A stretch of 64,000 bases of DNA from Acidobacteriota bacterium (GTDB lineage Bacteria; Acidobacteriota; Thermoanaerobaculia; Gp7-AA8). The position numbers and the translations under genes are program-made. This document shows positions 1 to 9,342 of the stretch, one piece after another (the stretch's first letter is position 1; each line of letters begins with the position of its first letter). The DNA is taken from contig QHVT01000003.1 of NCBI GenBank assembly GCA_003223645.1, forward strand, positions 124,001 to 188,000, in the 5' to 3' direction. The notes under the pieces are model-generated. The model was not told the origin of the DNA and did no database searches. It saw nothing but the letters and a program-made list of their open reading frames with translations.

Positions 1-47
1 TCGCGCATGATGCGTGGCAACCCGCTTGCGGAAGGAGCGCGCCAACA

Positions 48-1301
48 ATGGATATCTCCCGTCCCGACCTCGGCGAAAAAAAGCGAAAGCGCAAGATCAT
101 CATCACCGCGACGGTCATCGTCCTCGCGGCGCTTGCGGCCTTCGGCGTCTCGCGGCTCCCGTCCGCGGTTCCGCAAGTCGACAGCTCGGGACTCTTCATC
201 GATGTCGTGAAGCGCGGACCGATGGTGCGGCAGGTGCGCGGCACGGGCGTGCTCGTGCCGGAGCTGGTGCGCTGGATTCCCGCGTCGACCGAGGCGCGCG
301 TCGATCGCATCGTCGTGCGGCCGGGAACGATCGTGAAGGCCGACACCGTCATTCTCGAGTTGAGCAATCCCGAAGTCGAGCAGGCCGCGCAGGAGGCGGA
401 GCTGCAGCTCGGCGCCGCGATCGCGGAGATGCGCAAGCGCGAAGTCGAGCTGCAAAGCTCCATCCTCGCGCAGCAGGCCAGCGCCGCGAACATCGAGGCG
501 CAAATGGTCGAGGCGAAAGCGCAGGCCGACGTCGACGAAGAGCTGTCGCGCAACGGACTCACGTCCGCGCTGACCTTGAAACTCTCGCGCTTGCGCGCGA
601 ACGAGCTCGCGTCGCGCAGCGAGATCGAGAAGAAGCGGCTCGAGATCGCGCGCAAAGCCGCGGACGCGGAGCTGGCCGTGCAGCGCTCGCGCGTCGAACA
701 GGTCCGCGCGCTCGCCAACCTCCGCAACTCGAATCGCGACGCGCTCCGCGTCCGCGCCGGCATCGACGGCGTGCTGCAGCAGCTGCCCGTCGAGATCGGA
801 CAACGCGTTCCGCCGGGCACGCCGCTCGCGCGCGTCGCGCAGCCGGAGCCGTTGAAAGCGGAGCTGCGCGTCGCGGAGACGCAGGCGCGCGACGTCGCGA
901 TCGGACAGAGCGTCGTCATCGACACGCGCGTCGGCACCGTGAACGGGCGCGTGACGCGCGTCGATCCGTCCGTGCAGAACGGCACGATCGGCGTCGACGT
1001 CGGCATCGAAGGCGTGCTGCCGAAAGGCGCGCGTCCCGATCTCACCGTGGACGGCGTGATCGAGCTCGAGCGGCTCGCCGACGTGCTCTATACCGGCCGC
1101 CCCGTGCAGGGCAGCGACGGCGCGACCATCGCGCTCTTCCGCGTCAGGGCCGACGGACACGACGCCGTACAAACGAATGTCACTCTGGGGCGTACATCAG
1201 TCAACAGCGTCGAGATCAAACAGGGCCTGCGCGAGGGCGACCGCGTCATCCTCTCCGACATGTCCGCGTGGAGCGAGCACCACAGGATTCGACTCGAATG
1301 A
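48..1301 (+). CDS. HlyD/MacA-type periplasmic adaptor (membrane fusion protein) of an ABC export system
   Basis: 417 aa. A lysine/arginine-rich N-terminus precedes one membrane anchor (about residues 16-38). Two lipoyl-like half motifs (about 65-110 and 235-270) flank a long charged alpha-hairpin (about 110-235, rich in Glu/Ala/Gln), and a beta-barrel region closes the protein. This is the usual order of RND/ABC membrane-fusion proteins. The start is the ATG preceded by GGAG about 11 nt upstream. It is the first gene of the block, followed by an ABC ATPase and MacB-like permeases, so it probably links them to an outer-membrane channel. No TolC-like gene is visible in the window. The substrate is unknown. 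Confidence 0.9.
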   Translation: MDISRPDLGEKKRKRKIIITATVIVLAALAAFGVSRLPSAVPQVDSSGLFIDVVKRGPMVRQVRGTGVLVPELVRWIPASTEARVDRIVVRPGTIVKADTVILELSNPEVEQAAQEAELQLGAAIAEMRKREVELQSSILAQQASAANIEAQMVEAKAQADVDEELSRNGLTSALTLKLSRLRANELASRSEIEKKRLEIARKAADAELAVQRSRVEQVRALANLRNSNRDALRVRAGIDGVLQQLPVEIGQRVPPGTPLARVAQPEPLKAELRVAETQARDVAIGQSVVIDTRVGTVNGRVTRVDPSVQNGTIGVDVGIEGVLPKGARPDLTVDGVIELERLADVLYTGRPVQGSDGATIALFRVRADGHDAVQTNVTLGRTSVNSVEIKQGLREGDRVILSDMSAWSEHHRIRLE

Positions 1302-1303
1302 AG

Positions 1304-1375
1304 CGGATGGCAGATGGCAGATGGCGGATGGCTATTCTCGCGAATGCCATCTGCCATCCGCCATCCGCCATCTCC
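1304..1375. repeat. Palindromic element, family A (GGCAGATGGC units)
   Basis: Tandem copies of a 7-nt unit (GGCAGAT/GGCGGAT) at 1304-1332 are answered by the inverted tandem at 1345-1375, with a 12-nt loop. It begins 2 nt after the adaptor stop codon and ends at the ribosome-binding site of the ATPase gene. Further copies lie at 14162-14250 and 45268-45336, and a variant at 36008-36254. Confidence 0.85.
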
Positions 1376-1389
1376 GAAGGAGAACAACC

Positions 1390-2115
1390 ATGCAGTCGCT
1401 GATTCACCTCGACGGCCTCACCAAAGTGTTCTACACCGACGATCTCGAGACGCACGCGCTCTCCGGTGTGCACCTCGACATCTTGGAAGGGGAGTACGTC
1501 TCGATCGCCGGTCCGTCCGGCTGCGGCAAGTCGACGCTGCTCTCGATTCTCGGTCTCCTCGACTCGCCGACCGGCGGCGCGTACACGCTCAACGGCACGC
1601 CGGTCGCGCAGATCACGACCGCGCAGCGCGCGCGCATCCGCAACAAGGAAGTCGGATTCATTTTCCAGAGCTTCAACTTGATCGGCGATCTCACGGTCTA
1701 CGAGAACGTCGAGCTGCCGCTGACGTATCGCCGCACCAGCGCCGGCGAGCGGAAGAAAGCGGTGCAGGCCGCGCTCGAGCGCGTCGGCATGTCGCATCGC
1801 ATGAAGCACTATCCGGCGCAGCTCTCCGGCGGCCAGCAGCAGCGCGTGGCCGTCGCGCGCGCGATCGTCGGCAAGCCGTCGATCGTCCTCGCCGACGAGC
1901 CGACCGGAAACCTCGACTCGCGCAACGGCGAGGCGGTGATGACGCTGATGCGCGAGCTCAATCGCGACGGCGCGACGATCTGCATGGTCACGCACGATCC
2001 GCGCTACGCGAAGCACGCCGACCGTACCGTCCACCTCTTCGACGGCCGCGTCGTCGACGAAGAGAAGCCGATCGAAGAACACGAGTTGCGCGAGAGCGGA
2101 TTCGACTTGCAGTAG
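1390..2115 (+). CDS. ABC transporter ATP-binding protein (MacB/LolD type)
   Basis: 241 aa, a single nucleotide-binding domain. Walker [10 protein letters not shown] is at residues 41-49; the signature LSGGQQQRV and Walker [13 protein letters not shown] follow. This matches the LolD/MacB ATPase family, which drives mechanotransmission through FtsX-like permeases rather than ordinary uptake. GAAGGAG lies about 9 nt before the ATG. It sits between the adaptor and the first permease and so is the natural energy source for the permeases downstream. A second ATPase gene lies at 14284-14952. Confidence 0.93.
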   Translation: MQSLIHLDGLTKVFYTDDLETHALSGVHLDILEGEYVSIAGPSGCGKSTLLSILGLLDSPTGGAYTLNGTPVAQITTAQRARIRNKEVGFIFQSFNLIGDLTVYENVELPLTYRRTSAGERKKAVQAALERVGMSHRMKHYPAQLSGGQQQRVAVARAIVGKPSIVLADEPTGNLDSRNGEAVMTLMRELNRDGATICMVTHDPRYAKHADRTVHLFDGRVVDEEKPIEEHELRESGFDLQ

Positions 2116-2127
2116 CGGAGGTGAACG

Positions 2128-4473
2128 ATGACGACCATCCGGTCGCTGTTTCGTGTCCCGGCATTCAGCACGACGGTGATCGCGACGTTCGCCATCGCCA
2201 CGGCGGTCGTCGCCGCGACGTTCGCGCTCGTCTGGCACATTCTCGTGCGGCAGATGCCGTTCCCCGACGCCGAGCGATTGGTGTTCGTCTGGAACCGCTA
2301 CGGCGTCGAGAAAGTGCAGAGCTCCTCGCTCTCCGCGCCTGACTTCGGCGATCGCCGCAAGGCGCGCGCGTTCGAGTCATCGGCGATCTGGCAGGAGCGC
2401 GGCGTCAATCTCAACGCCGCCGAGCCGCAGCGGCTCAACGCGATTCTCGTCACCGATGAATTCTTCCGCGTGCTGCGCGTCGCGCCGGCGGTCGGAGTGA
2501 TTTCCAACGATGCCGACTCCGTGATGCTCAGCGACAGCGCGTGGCATCGCCTCTTCGGCGCGCGCCGCGACCTCGTCGGACAAACAATCGTTCTCAACGA
2601 TCGTCCGCGCCGCATCGCCGCGATTCTTCCCGCCGGCTTCGCCTTTCCGTCATCGGACGCCGACGTCTTCCTCCCGCTGCGCCTCGAGGCGTCGGACTTC
2701 GCCGATGCGAATCGCGGCAACGAGTATTACTCGATGATCGCGCGCCTCCGCCCCGGCGTCTCGTTCGCCCAGGCGCAGGCGGAGATGGACGTGATCACGC
2801 GCGCGGTGATCAACGTCGTGCCCGACCGCACGTCATTCCTCAAGGAGACACGCTGGCACGTCGACGTCTTTCCGATGCGCGCCGACCTCGTGCGCCGCGC
2901 GCGCGCCGCTCTCTTGATGCTCTTCGGCGCGGGCGTGCTCGTGATGCTGCTCGCCACCGCGAACGTGATGGGACTCTTCATCGCCCGCACCGCCTCCCGC
3001 GAAAAGGAAATCGGCGTGCGACAAGCGCTGGGCGCGAACCGCACGCGCATCGCCGTCGAGCTCGCGTCGGAAGCGATCGTGCTCGCGTTTTTCGGAACGC
3101 TGATCGGAATCGTGCTTGCGCGTCTGGCGATGCCGTTCATCGCCGAGACGCACTTGCCGCGCATCGAAGAAGTGCGCATCGACGCCGGCGTGATCGCCTT
3201 CGCGCTCGCCGCATCGCTGTTGATGTCGCTCTGCATCGGCGCGGTCATCAGCGCCTGGACGTTCCGTCGCCGCACCACGCTCACCAACGATCGCGGCAAC
3301 ACCGCGAGCGCGGGCACGACGCGGCTTCGCTCCGTGCTCGTCTCCGCGCAGATCGCGATCGCGGTATTGCTCCTCTCCACCGGCACGCTGCTCGTGGAAA
3401 GCTACCGCCGGCTGCGCCAGGTCGACACCGGCTTCGACGCGAAGAACATGCTGACGTTCCGCATCGAGCTGCCGCGCGCGCGTTACTCGCCGCAGCAGCT
3501 CCGCACGTTCTTCAATGATCTGCAATCGCGACTCGGCGCGCTTCCGACCGTCGAGTCGAGCGCCGTCGTCACCGATCTGCCGTTCTCACCGAGCGACTGG
3601 AACGCGACGTTCGATGTTCCGGGATTCACCAGCGCGACGCCGTCCGCGCACTTCCGCGTCACCACGCCCGGCTACCTCAAGACGATGCGCATCCCGCTCT
3701 TGCGCGGACGCGATTTCACCGCGAACGATCGCGAAGGGACCGCGGAAGTCGCGCTCATCGACGACGTCGCCGCGAAGCGCTACTGGCCGAATCAGAATCC
3801 GATCGGACAACACCTCGACTTCAACGACCGCAAGGGAATCGAGATCGTCGGCGTCATCGGCTCGATTCGCGAGAACGCGCTCGATACCGCCGTGGAACCG
3901 CACGTGTATTTCTCCGAGGGATATCGACGCGAGCGCGCCATGTTCGGGGTCGTGCGGACGCAGGGGGATCCGCAGCGCGTCGCGGCCGATGTGCGCGCGA
4001 TCGTCCGCTCGCTCGATCCCGCGCAGCCGATCTTCGCCATCCGCACGATGGAGGATTACCTCGACGAAGCGGTCGCGCAGCCGCGCCTCCGGGCATCGGT
4101 CGTCGCGCTCTCCGCGGCCGTCGCCGTCATCCTCTCGCTCATCGGCCTCTACGGCCTCACCGCGTACATCGTCACCGCCCGCACGCGCGAAGTCGGCGTC
4201 CGCATGGCCCTCGGCGCCACCGCCGCCCGCATCGGCGGCTCCGTCGTCGCCTGGGCGCTGCGCGTCTCCGCCTTCGGCGTCGTCGCCGGCATCGCCGGCG
4301 CCGTCGCGACGCTGCGCTTCATCCAGACCTTCTTCTTCGGCGTCGATCAGATTCGCGCCGGCACACTGATCGCCGTCGCGGTGATCTTTCTCTGCACCGC
4401 CCTCGCGGCGAGCCTCACCCCCGCGTTGCGCGCCGCGCGCGTCGATCCGGCGACCGCGCTGAGGCACGAATGA
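2128..4473 (+). CDS. ADOP-type FtsX/MacB-like permease 1
   Basis: 781 aa. N-terminal membrane helix (about 10-35), periplasmic MacB_PCD-like domain, three-helix FtsX domain (about 265-380), then a second periplasmic domain and a second FtsX domain (about 660-775). The two halves reflect the internal duplication typical of acidobacterial duplicated orphan permeases. The protein ends in the ADOP-like DPATALRHE. GGAGGTG precedes the ATG, 12 nt after the ATPase stop. Known ADOPs often occur without an ATPase; here one is adjacent. It probably exports a peptide, lipid or toxin-like substrate, but nothing in the sequence identifies it. Confidence 0.9.
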   Translation: MTTIRSLFRVPAFSTTVIATFAIATAVVAATFALVWHILVRQMPFPDAERLVFVWNRYGVEKVQSSSLSAPDFGDRRKARAFESSAIWQERGVNLNAAEPQRLNAILVTDEFFRVLRVAPAVGVISNDADSVMLSDSAWHRLFGARRDLVGQTIVLNDRPRRIAAILPAGFAFPSSDADVFLPLRLEASDFADANRGNEYYSMIARLRPGVSFAQAQAEMDVITRAVINVVPDRTSFLKETRWHVDVFPMRADLVRRARAALLMLFGAGVLVMLLATANVMGLFIARTASREKEIGVRQALGANRTRIAVELASEAIVLAFFGTLIGIVLARLAMPFIAETHLPRIEEVRIDAGVIAFALAASLLMSLCIGAVISAWTFRRRTTLTNDRGNTASAGTTRLRSVLVSAQIAIAVLLLSTGTLLVESYRRLRQVDTGFDAKNMLTFRIELPRARYSPQQLRTFFNDLQSRLGALPTVESSAVVTDLPFSPSDWNATFDVPGFTSATPSAHFRVTTPGYLKTMRIPLLRGRDFTANDREGTAEVALIDDVAAKRYWPNQNPIGQHLDFNDRKGIEIVGVIGSIRENALDTAVEPHVYFSEGYRRERAMFGVVRTQGDPQRVAADVRAIVRSLDPAQPIFAIRTMEDYLDEAVAQPRLRASVVALSAAVAVILSLIGLYGLTAYIVTARTREVGVRMALGATAARIGGSVVAWALRVSAFGVVAGIAGAVATLRFIQTFFFGVDQIRAGTLIAVAVIFLCTALAASLTPALRAARVDPATALRHE

Positions 4474-4476
4474 ACG

Positions 4477-4580
4477 TAGGACTTATAGGACTTATAGGAC
4501 GAATAGGACGAATAGGACGAATAGGACCTATAGGACTTCCTATTTGTCCTATCCGTCCTATTAGTCCAATTAGTCCTATC
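4477..4580. repeat. Palindromic element, family B (TAGGACGAA units), copy 1
   Basis: About 6 tandem units of TAGGACGAA/TAGGACTTA are followed by the inverted series GTCCTATCC/GTCCTATTA. The element starts 3 nt after the stop of permease 1. A 17-nt sequence at 4457-4473 recurs with one mismatch at 4591-4607, flanking the element. Other copies are at 6747-6847 and 32002-32257. Confidence 0.85.
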
Positions 4581-4603
4581 CAAGCCGCATCGCTGAGGCC
4601 CGA

Positions 4604-6742
4604 ATGAAAAAACATCACGTTGCCGCCGTTGTCATTCTCACCATCGGCCTCGTCGTCGGCGCCAACGCCACGATTTTCACGGCGCTGAACGCGATTCTGT
4701 TGCGCAATCTCCCGGTTGCGCAACCCGACCGGCTCTTCCGCATCGCCGCCGTCACGCCGCGCGGCGAAACGCGTGAGGATGTTTCGTACGGCGACTTCGT
4801 CGCCATGCGCGATGCATATCCATCGATCGCCGCATTCAGCGGAACGCGCGGAACTCTCGGCATCGAATTCGTCTCCGACGATTTCTTCCGCGTGATCGGC
4901 GCGCAACTCGCGCGCGGGGCTCCCGGCGTCGTGATCAGCCGCGATCTCGAGCAGCGTATGTTCGGCGGCAACGCCCTCGGACGCACGCTCGAGATCGAAG
5001 GCAAGCGCGAGACGATCACCGGCATCGCCGCCGGCGCGTTTCGCGGAACGAACTTCGCCGCACCGGTCGACGTCTGGCTGCCGCTCGATCGCAGTGACGC
5101 GAACGCAGCCGTGCGCGTCATCGGACGACTCACGAACGGCGCGACGCTCGCCGGCGTGCAGGAGACGCTGACGCGCGCGCTTCCCGATCACAAACGGATC
5201 GCCCGCATTCGCGCCGGCGCGGAGCGCGCGATGCTGATCCAGCCCGGCGCGCCGAGGGCGATCTCGATCGCGCTGGCGATCGCTCTGGCGTTGATGATGA
5301 TGGCCGCCCTCGTCGCCGCCGCGAGCGTCCTCGGCGTTCTCTTCGCGCGCATCGCCGTCCGCCGCCGCGATCTCGCGATCCGCGTCGCCCTCGGCGCGAC
5401 GCCGCGCCGCGTCATGCGCGAGATCGTCTTCGAAACGCTGCCGCTCGCGATTCCTGCGGCGATCGTCGCGTACGTCATCGCGACGCTCGGCAGTCGCTTG
5501 TATCTTGCGCGCATCCCGATGCAATCGCGTCCGCCGCTCGACCTCGCGCCCGACGCGCGCGTCGCGCTCTTCACGCTGCTCCTCAGCGTCGCCGCGGTGT
5601 TCTGCGCGGCTCTCGTCGCCGCGTTCTACGCGCGCCGCACCGCGCCGGACGGCCTCTCGATGCGCGGCGGCTCGATGCGCACGCCGCCAATGCTGCGCTG
5701 GATCGTCGCCGTGCAGCTCGCGCTGTCCGTCGTCGTCCTGATCGTCGCGGGCTTGCTGCTTCAAACCGCACGCGCGTATCGCAACGTCGATCCCGGCTTC
5801 GAGTACACGCGGCAGCTGCGCGTTGCGGTCGACAGCGTTCCGCTGCCGCGCCTGCGTGAGATCGCGGAGCGACTGCGCGCGTTGAGCGGCACGACGCACG
5901 TCGCGATCGCGACGAACACACCGCTCGGGCGGCAAACGCACAGGACGTTCAAAGGCATCGACGGCGAGCCGATCGACGGCAACGTCACGTACTTTGACGG
6001 CGATTACTTCGGAGCCGTCGGCATTCCGCTGCTCCATGGAACGCTCAATGGAACGCTCAATGGAACGACGCCGATCGTCATCAACGAGACACTCGCCAGG
6101 CGCCGCCCCGATCTCCCATTCAGCGGCGTTGCACGCGACGCAAGACTCTCCGCCCTCGCCGAAGATCCCGCGCCGCATCTCTTTCTCCCGATCGAACGCG
6201 CGCCCGCGTTGCGCAACGCGTTCCTCGTCATTCGCACCACACGCGATCTCGCCGTCGCCACGCGCGACGTCAACGCCGTGCTCCTGGCATACGGAATCGT
6301 CCCGGCGACGCAGCGGCTCGAAGACTCCGTGCGCGTCGATCGCTGGCTCGCCGAGACCGCCTCGCTCGTCGTCGGCGCGCTCGCAACGCTGACGCTGCTC
6401 CTCGCCGCGGTCGGCCTCTTCGGCGTCGTCTCCGCCGGCGTCACCAGCCGCGCACGCGAGCTCGCCATCCGCGCGGCGCATGGCGCAACGCCGCTTGTGC
6501 TGGCGCGCCTGATCGCCGCGTCGAGCGGACGTCTCCTCGCCGGCGGAGCATTCGCCGGCGCACTGATCGCGATCCCCGCTGCACGATCTCTCGCGTCACT
6601 CCTCTTCGGCGTCACCGCCTTCGACCGCCTCACCTGGCTCGGCGTCTTTGGCGTCATCGCCATGACCGTCGCCATCGCGAGCGCGCTGCCCGCGCGCCGC
6701 GCGATGGCGGTCAACCCGAGCGAGCTTCTGCGGGAAAGCTAA
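4604..6742 (+). CDS. ADOP-type permease 2 (shortened N-terminus)
   Basis: 712 aa, the shortest of the five permeases. It opens directly with the first membrane helix and lacks the short DLRxALRxLLxxPGF leader seen in permeases 3 and 4. MacB_PCD-like and FtsX domains follow in duplicate, ending in a typical permease tail (NPSELLRES). The ATG overlaps a TGA that ends a relict permease-like tail (LRPE then stop) just upstream, so the 5' end looks remodelled. A 12-bp tandem at about 6040-6065 adds GTLNGTLNGT to a periplasmic loop. It may still be functional, as both FtsX domains look intact. Confidence 0.85.
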   Translation: MKKHHVAAVVILTIGLVVGANATIFTALNAILLRNLPVAQPDRLFRIAAVTPRGETREDVSYGDFVAMRDAYPSIAAFSGTRGTLGIEFVSDDFFRVIGAQLARGAPGVVISRDLEQRMFGGNALGRTLEIEGKRETITGIAAGAFRGTNFAAPVDVWLPLDRSDANAAVRVIGRLTNGATLAGVQETLTRALPDHKRIARIRAGAERAMLIQPGAPRAISIALAIALALMMMAALVAAASVLGVLFARIAVRRRDLAIRVALGATPRRVMREIVFETLPLAIPAAIVAYVIATLGSRLYLARIPMQSRPPLDLAPDARVALFTLLLSVAAVFCAALVAAFYARRTAPDGLSMRGGSMRTPPMLRWIVAVQLALSVVVLIVAGLLLQTARAYRNVDPGFEYTRQLRVAVDSVPLPRLREIAERLRALSGTTHVAIATNTPLGRQTHRTFKGIDGEPIDGNVTYFDGDYFGAVGIPLLHGTLNGTLNGTTPIVINETLARRRPDLPFSGVARDARLSALAEDPAPHLFLPIERAPALRNAFLVIRTTRDLAVATRDVNAVLLAYGIVPATQRLEDSVRVDRWLAETASLVVGALATLTLLLAAVGLFGVVSAGVTSRARELAIRAAHGATPLVLARLIAASSGRLLAGGAFAGALIAIPAARSLASLLFGVTAFDRLTWLGVFGVIAMTVAIASALPARRAMAVNPSELLRES

Positions 6743-6746
6743 TGAA

Positions 6747-6847
6747 TAGGACGAATAGGACACATAGGACAAATAGGACGAATAGGAAAAATAGGACATC
6801 CAAGTCCTATTCGTCCTACGGGTCTCATCGGTCCTATTCGTCCTATC
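6747..6847. repeat. Palindromic element, family B, copy 2
   Basis: A run of TAGGACGAA-like units is answered by the inverted run ending GTCCTATC at 6847. It starts 4 nt after the stop of permease 2 and ends 12 nt before the ATG of permease 3, filling the whole intergenic space. The sequence just past the right arm (CAAGCC) is shared with copy 1. Confidence 0.85.
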
Positions 6848-6859
6848 AAGCCCACTAAA

Positions 6860-9259
6860 ATGAACGACCTTCGCATCGCACTCCGTACTCTTCTCAAGTC
6901 GCCCGGCTTCACGTTCGCCGCGGTCGCGACGCTCGCGCTCGCGATCGGCGCGTCGACCGCGGTCTTCAGCATCGCCGACTCCGTGCTGCTCGAGCCGCTG
7001 CGCTATCGCGAGCCCGATCGCATCGTGCGGCTTGTCGGCGTCAATCCGAAAGGCGACGGCTTCGACGTCATCTCCTACCCCGACTACCTCGACGCCGTCT
7101 CGCAGAGCGGCGCGTTCGTGAAGGCCGCGGCATTTCAGGAGTGGACCCCTGCCGTCACCGGCGCGGGAGATGCCGAAGTGCTGCAGGGCGCCACGGTGGA
7201 CAGCGGTTTCTTCGACGTCCTCGGCGTGCGCCCCGCCAAGGGCCGCTTCTTCGTCGCCGACGAAGACAAGCCAGGCGGCGACACGATCGTCGTGCTCAGC
7301 CACGCGCTCTGGCAGCGCAAGTTCGGCGCGCGCGACGTGATCGGCAAGACGATCCTCCTCGACGCACAGCCAATGACGATCGTCGGCATCGCGCCGAAGG
7401 ATTACGAAGAGCCGTACCTCCTCGACAACACGCGCCGCATCGACATCTGGACGACGAACGCGCTCGATCTCGCGAATGACGCGGCGCCGCGCGGCAGCCG
7501 ATCCTTCACCGCCATCGCGCGCCTGCGCGACGGCATCACGCTCGAGCAGGCCAACGCGCGGCTCGCCAACATCTCCGCGCGACTCGCGACGATGTACCGC
7601 GAGAACATCGGCAACGCGATGACCCTCGTGCCGCTGCGCGTCCGCATCACCGGCCGCGTGTCGCGGCCGCTGTGGATTCTCTTCGCGGCGGTGCTGCTCC
7701 TGCTGCTCCTCGCGTGCGTGAACATCGCGAACCTGCTGCTCGCGCGCATGGAGCGCAAGAGCCGTGACGCGGCGGTGCGTGTCGCCGTCGGTGCGAGCGG
7801 TTGGGACCTCGTGCGACAGGTCTTCGCCGAAACGATCCTTCTCGCGCTCGCCGGAACCGCGGGCGGCGTGCTGCTCAGCGTCGTCTTCATCCGCTCGATT
7901 GCCGCGTTCGGCGCCGATTCGATTCCGCGGCTCGCGAACGTCGGTCTCGATCTGCGCGTGCTGCTCTTCGTCATCGCCGCGACGTTCATGACCGCGCTGC
8001 TCATCGGATTGATTCCGGCGACACAGATGAAGCGCGCGCAAGTCTCGCTGCGCGTGTCGACGCGCGGCACGACCACCGCGGCGCCGGCGGCGCGCATGCA
8101 GTCCGCGCTGGTCGTCGTGCAGGTCGCGATCTCGATCACGCTGCTCATTGGCGCGATGCTCGTCGGACGGAGTCTGTGGAACCTGCTCAGCGTCGACAAA
8201 GGCATCGACGACCGCAACGCCGTCACGTTCAATCTCCGCGCGCCGCGCACGCAGTTTCTGAAACGGCCGGAGGTGATTCAGTACTACCGCGCGCTCACCG
8301 AGCGTCTTTCGCACGTTCCCGGCGTGGAAGCCGCGGGCGCGACGACGATCCTTCCGCTCGGCGGCGACTTCACCTCGCTGAGGTTCACGATCGAAGGACG
8401 TCCCGACCTCGCGCCCGGCGAGAAGCAGTCCGCGGAGCTGCGCGGCATCACGCCCGGCTACTTCGCATCGGTCGGACAGACGCTCATCGCCGGCCGCGAC
8501 ATCACCAGCGCCGACGACGCGAAAGCGCAACCGGTGATGGTGGTCGACGAGACGATGGCGAAGAAATACTGGCCCGGCCGGTCGCCGATCGGCGCGCGCG
8601 TGAAGACGCAGGGCACGCTGTTCGAAGTCGTCGGCATCGTCCGCGCGACGCGCATGCTCAACCTCGCCTCCGCGCCGGAACCGGCGATGTACGTGCCGCA
8701 TGCACAGGCGCAGTCGTATCGGACGATGACGGTGATCGTGCGCAGCAAACAGTCGCTGGCCGCGCTCGCGCCGGCGATTCGTGCGGCCGTCGGCGCGACC
8801 GGATCGGACTCCGCGATCGGTGAGATTCGTCCGTATCGCGACGTCGTCGCCGGCTCCGTTTCCTCGCAGCGCTTCCGCGCGATTCTCCTCCTCGCGTTCG
8901 GCGCGGCCGCGCTCCTTCTCGCGACGCTCGGCGTCGCCGGCACGCTCGCGTACATCACGTCGCGCCGCGAGCGCGAGATCGGCGTGCGCATGGCCCTCGG
9001 CGCCACTGCAAAGGAAATCGTATCGCTCGTCCTCTCGCGCGGCGTGAAGCTCGTCGCCTTCGGCATTCTCTGCGGCGCGCTCGCGTCGCTCTTTCTCACG
9101 CGTCTTCTGCAGTCGATGCTCTTCGGCGTCGCGCCTGCCGATCCGCTTTCATTCGCCGCGGTCGCCGCGACGCTGCTCGTCGCCGGCATTGCCGCGTCCG
9201 CAATTCCCGCCGCCCGCGCAGCGCGCACCGATCCGATGACCGTCATGAGGTCCGAGTAA
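6860..9259 (+). CDS. ADOP-type permease 3
   Basis: 799 aa with the complete ADOP architecture: cytoplasmic leader MNDLRIALRTLLKSPGF, membrane helix at about 18-40, MacB_PCD-like periplasmic domain, FtsX domain (about 265-400), second periplasmic domain, C-terminal FtsX domain (about 675-795), ending DPMTVMRSE. No clear Shine-Dalgarno sequence precedes the ATG, because the palindromic element extends almost to the start. Paralogous to its neighbours but clearly diverged, so the cluster is not a recent amplification. Confidence 0.9.
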   Translation: MNDLRIALRTLLKSPGFTFAAVATLALAIGASTAVFSIADSVLLEPLRYREPDRIVRLVGVNPKGDGFDVISYPDYLDAVSQSGAFVKAAAFQEWTPAVTGAGDAEVLQGATVDSGFFDVLGVRPAKGRFFVADEDKPGGDTIVVLSHALWQRKFGARDVIGKTILLDAQPMTIVGIAPKDYEEPYLLDNTRRIDIWTTNALDLANDAAPRGSRSFTAIARLRDGITLEQANARLANISARLATMYRENIGNAMTLVPLRVRITGRVSRPLWILFAAVLLLLLLACVNIANLLLARMERKSRDAAVRVAVGASGWDLVRQVFAETILLALAGTAGGVLLSVVFIRSIAAFGADSIPRLANVGLDLRVLLFVIAATFMTALLIGLIPATQMKRAQVSLRVSTRGTTTAAPAARMQSALVVVQVAISITLLIGAMLVGRSLWNLLSVDKGIDDRNAVTFNLRAPRTQFLKRPEVIQYYRALTERLSHVPGVEAAGATTILPLGGDFTSLRFTIEGRPDLAPGEKQSAELRGITPGYFASVGQTLIAGRDITSADDAKAQPVMVVDETMAKKYWPGRSPIGARVKTQGTLFEVVGIVRATRMLNLASAPEPAMYVPHAQAQSYRTMTVIVRSKQSLAALAPAIRAAVGATGSDSAIGEIRPYRDVVAGSVSSQRFRAILLLAFGAAALLLATLGVAGTLAYITSRREREIGVRMALGATAKEIVSLVLSRGVKLVAFGILCGALASLFLTRLLQSMLFGVAPADPLSFAAVAATLLVAGIAASAIPAARAARTDPMTVMRSE

Positions 9260-9331
9260 ATGCTGCGAATCACGATCCGCTCGCTCGTCCGTACGCCCGG
9301 CTTCACCGTCGCGCTGCTCTCCGATTTCTGA
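9260..9331 (+). pseudogene. Remnant of an ADOP permease N-terminus (23 codons)
   Basis: The ATG follows the stop of permease 3 without a gap. It encodes a 23-residue peptide beginning MLRITIRSLVRTPGF and ending in TGA, closely matching the cytoplasmic leader of the neighbouring permeases (MNDLRIALRTLLKSPGF and MYDLRYALRSLLHAPGF). The body of the gene is missing. The simplest reading is a former sixth permease deleted to its first codons; a retained upstream peptide for translational coupling to the next gene, 11 nt away, is also possible. Confidence 0.7.
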
Positions 9332-9342
9332 GAGGTTCGATC

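Noticed and set aside
1-47. Partial upstream gene
   Set aside because: One frame has a TGA at 8-10, but two codons are too few to support any call.
4415-6481. Long - strand open frame (688 codons) across permease 2
   Set aside because: Same antisense effect; the + strand product has clear permease domains, and the shadow ends in repeat-encoded low-complexity residues.
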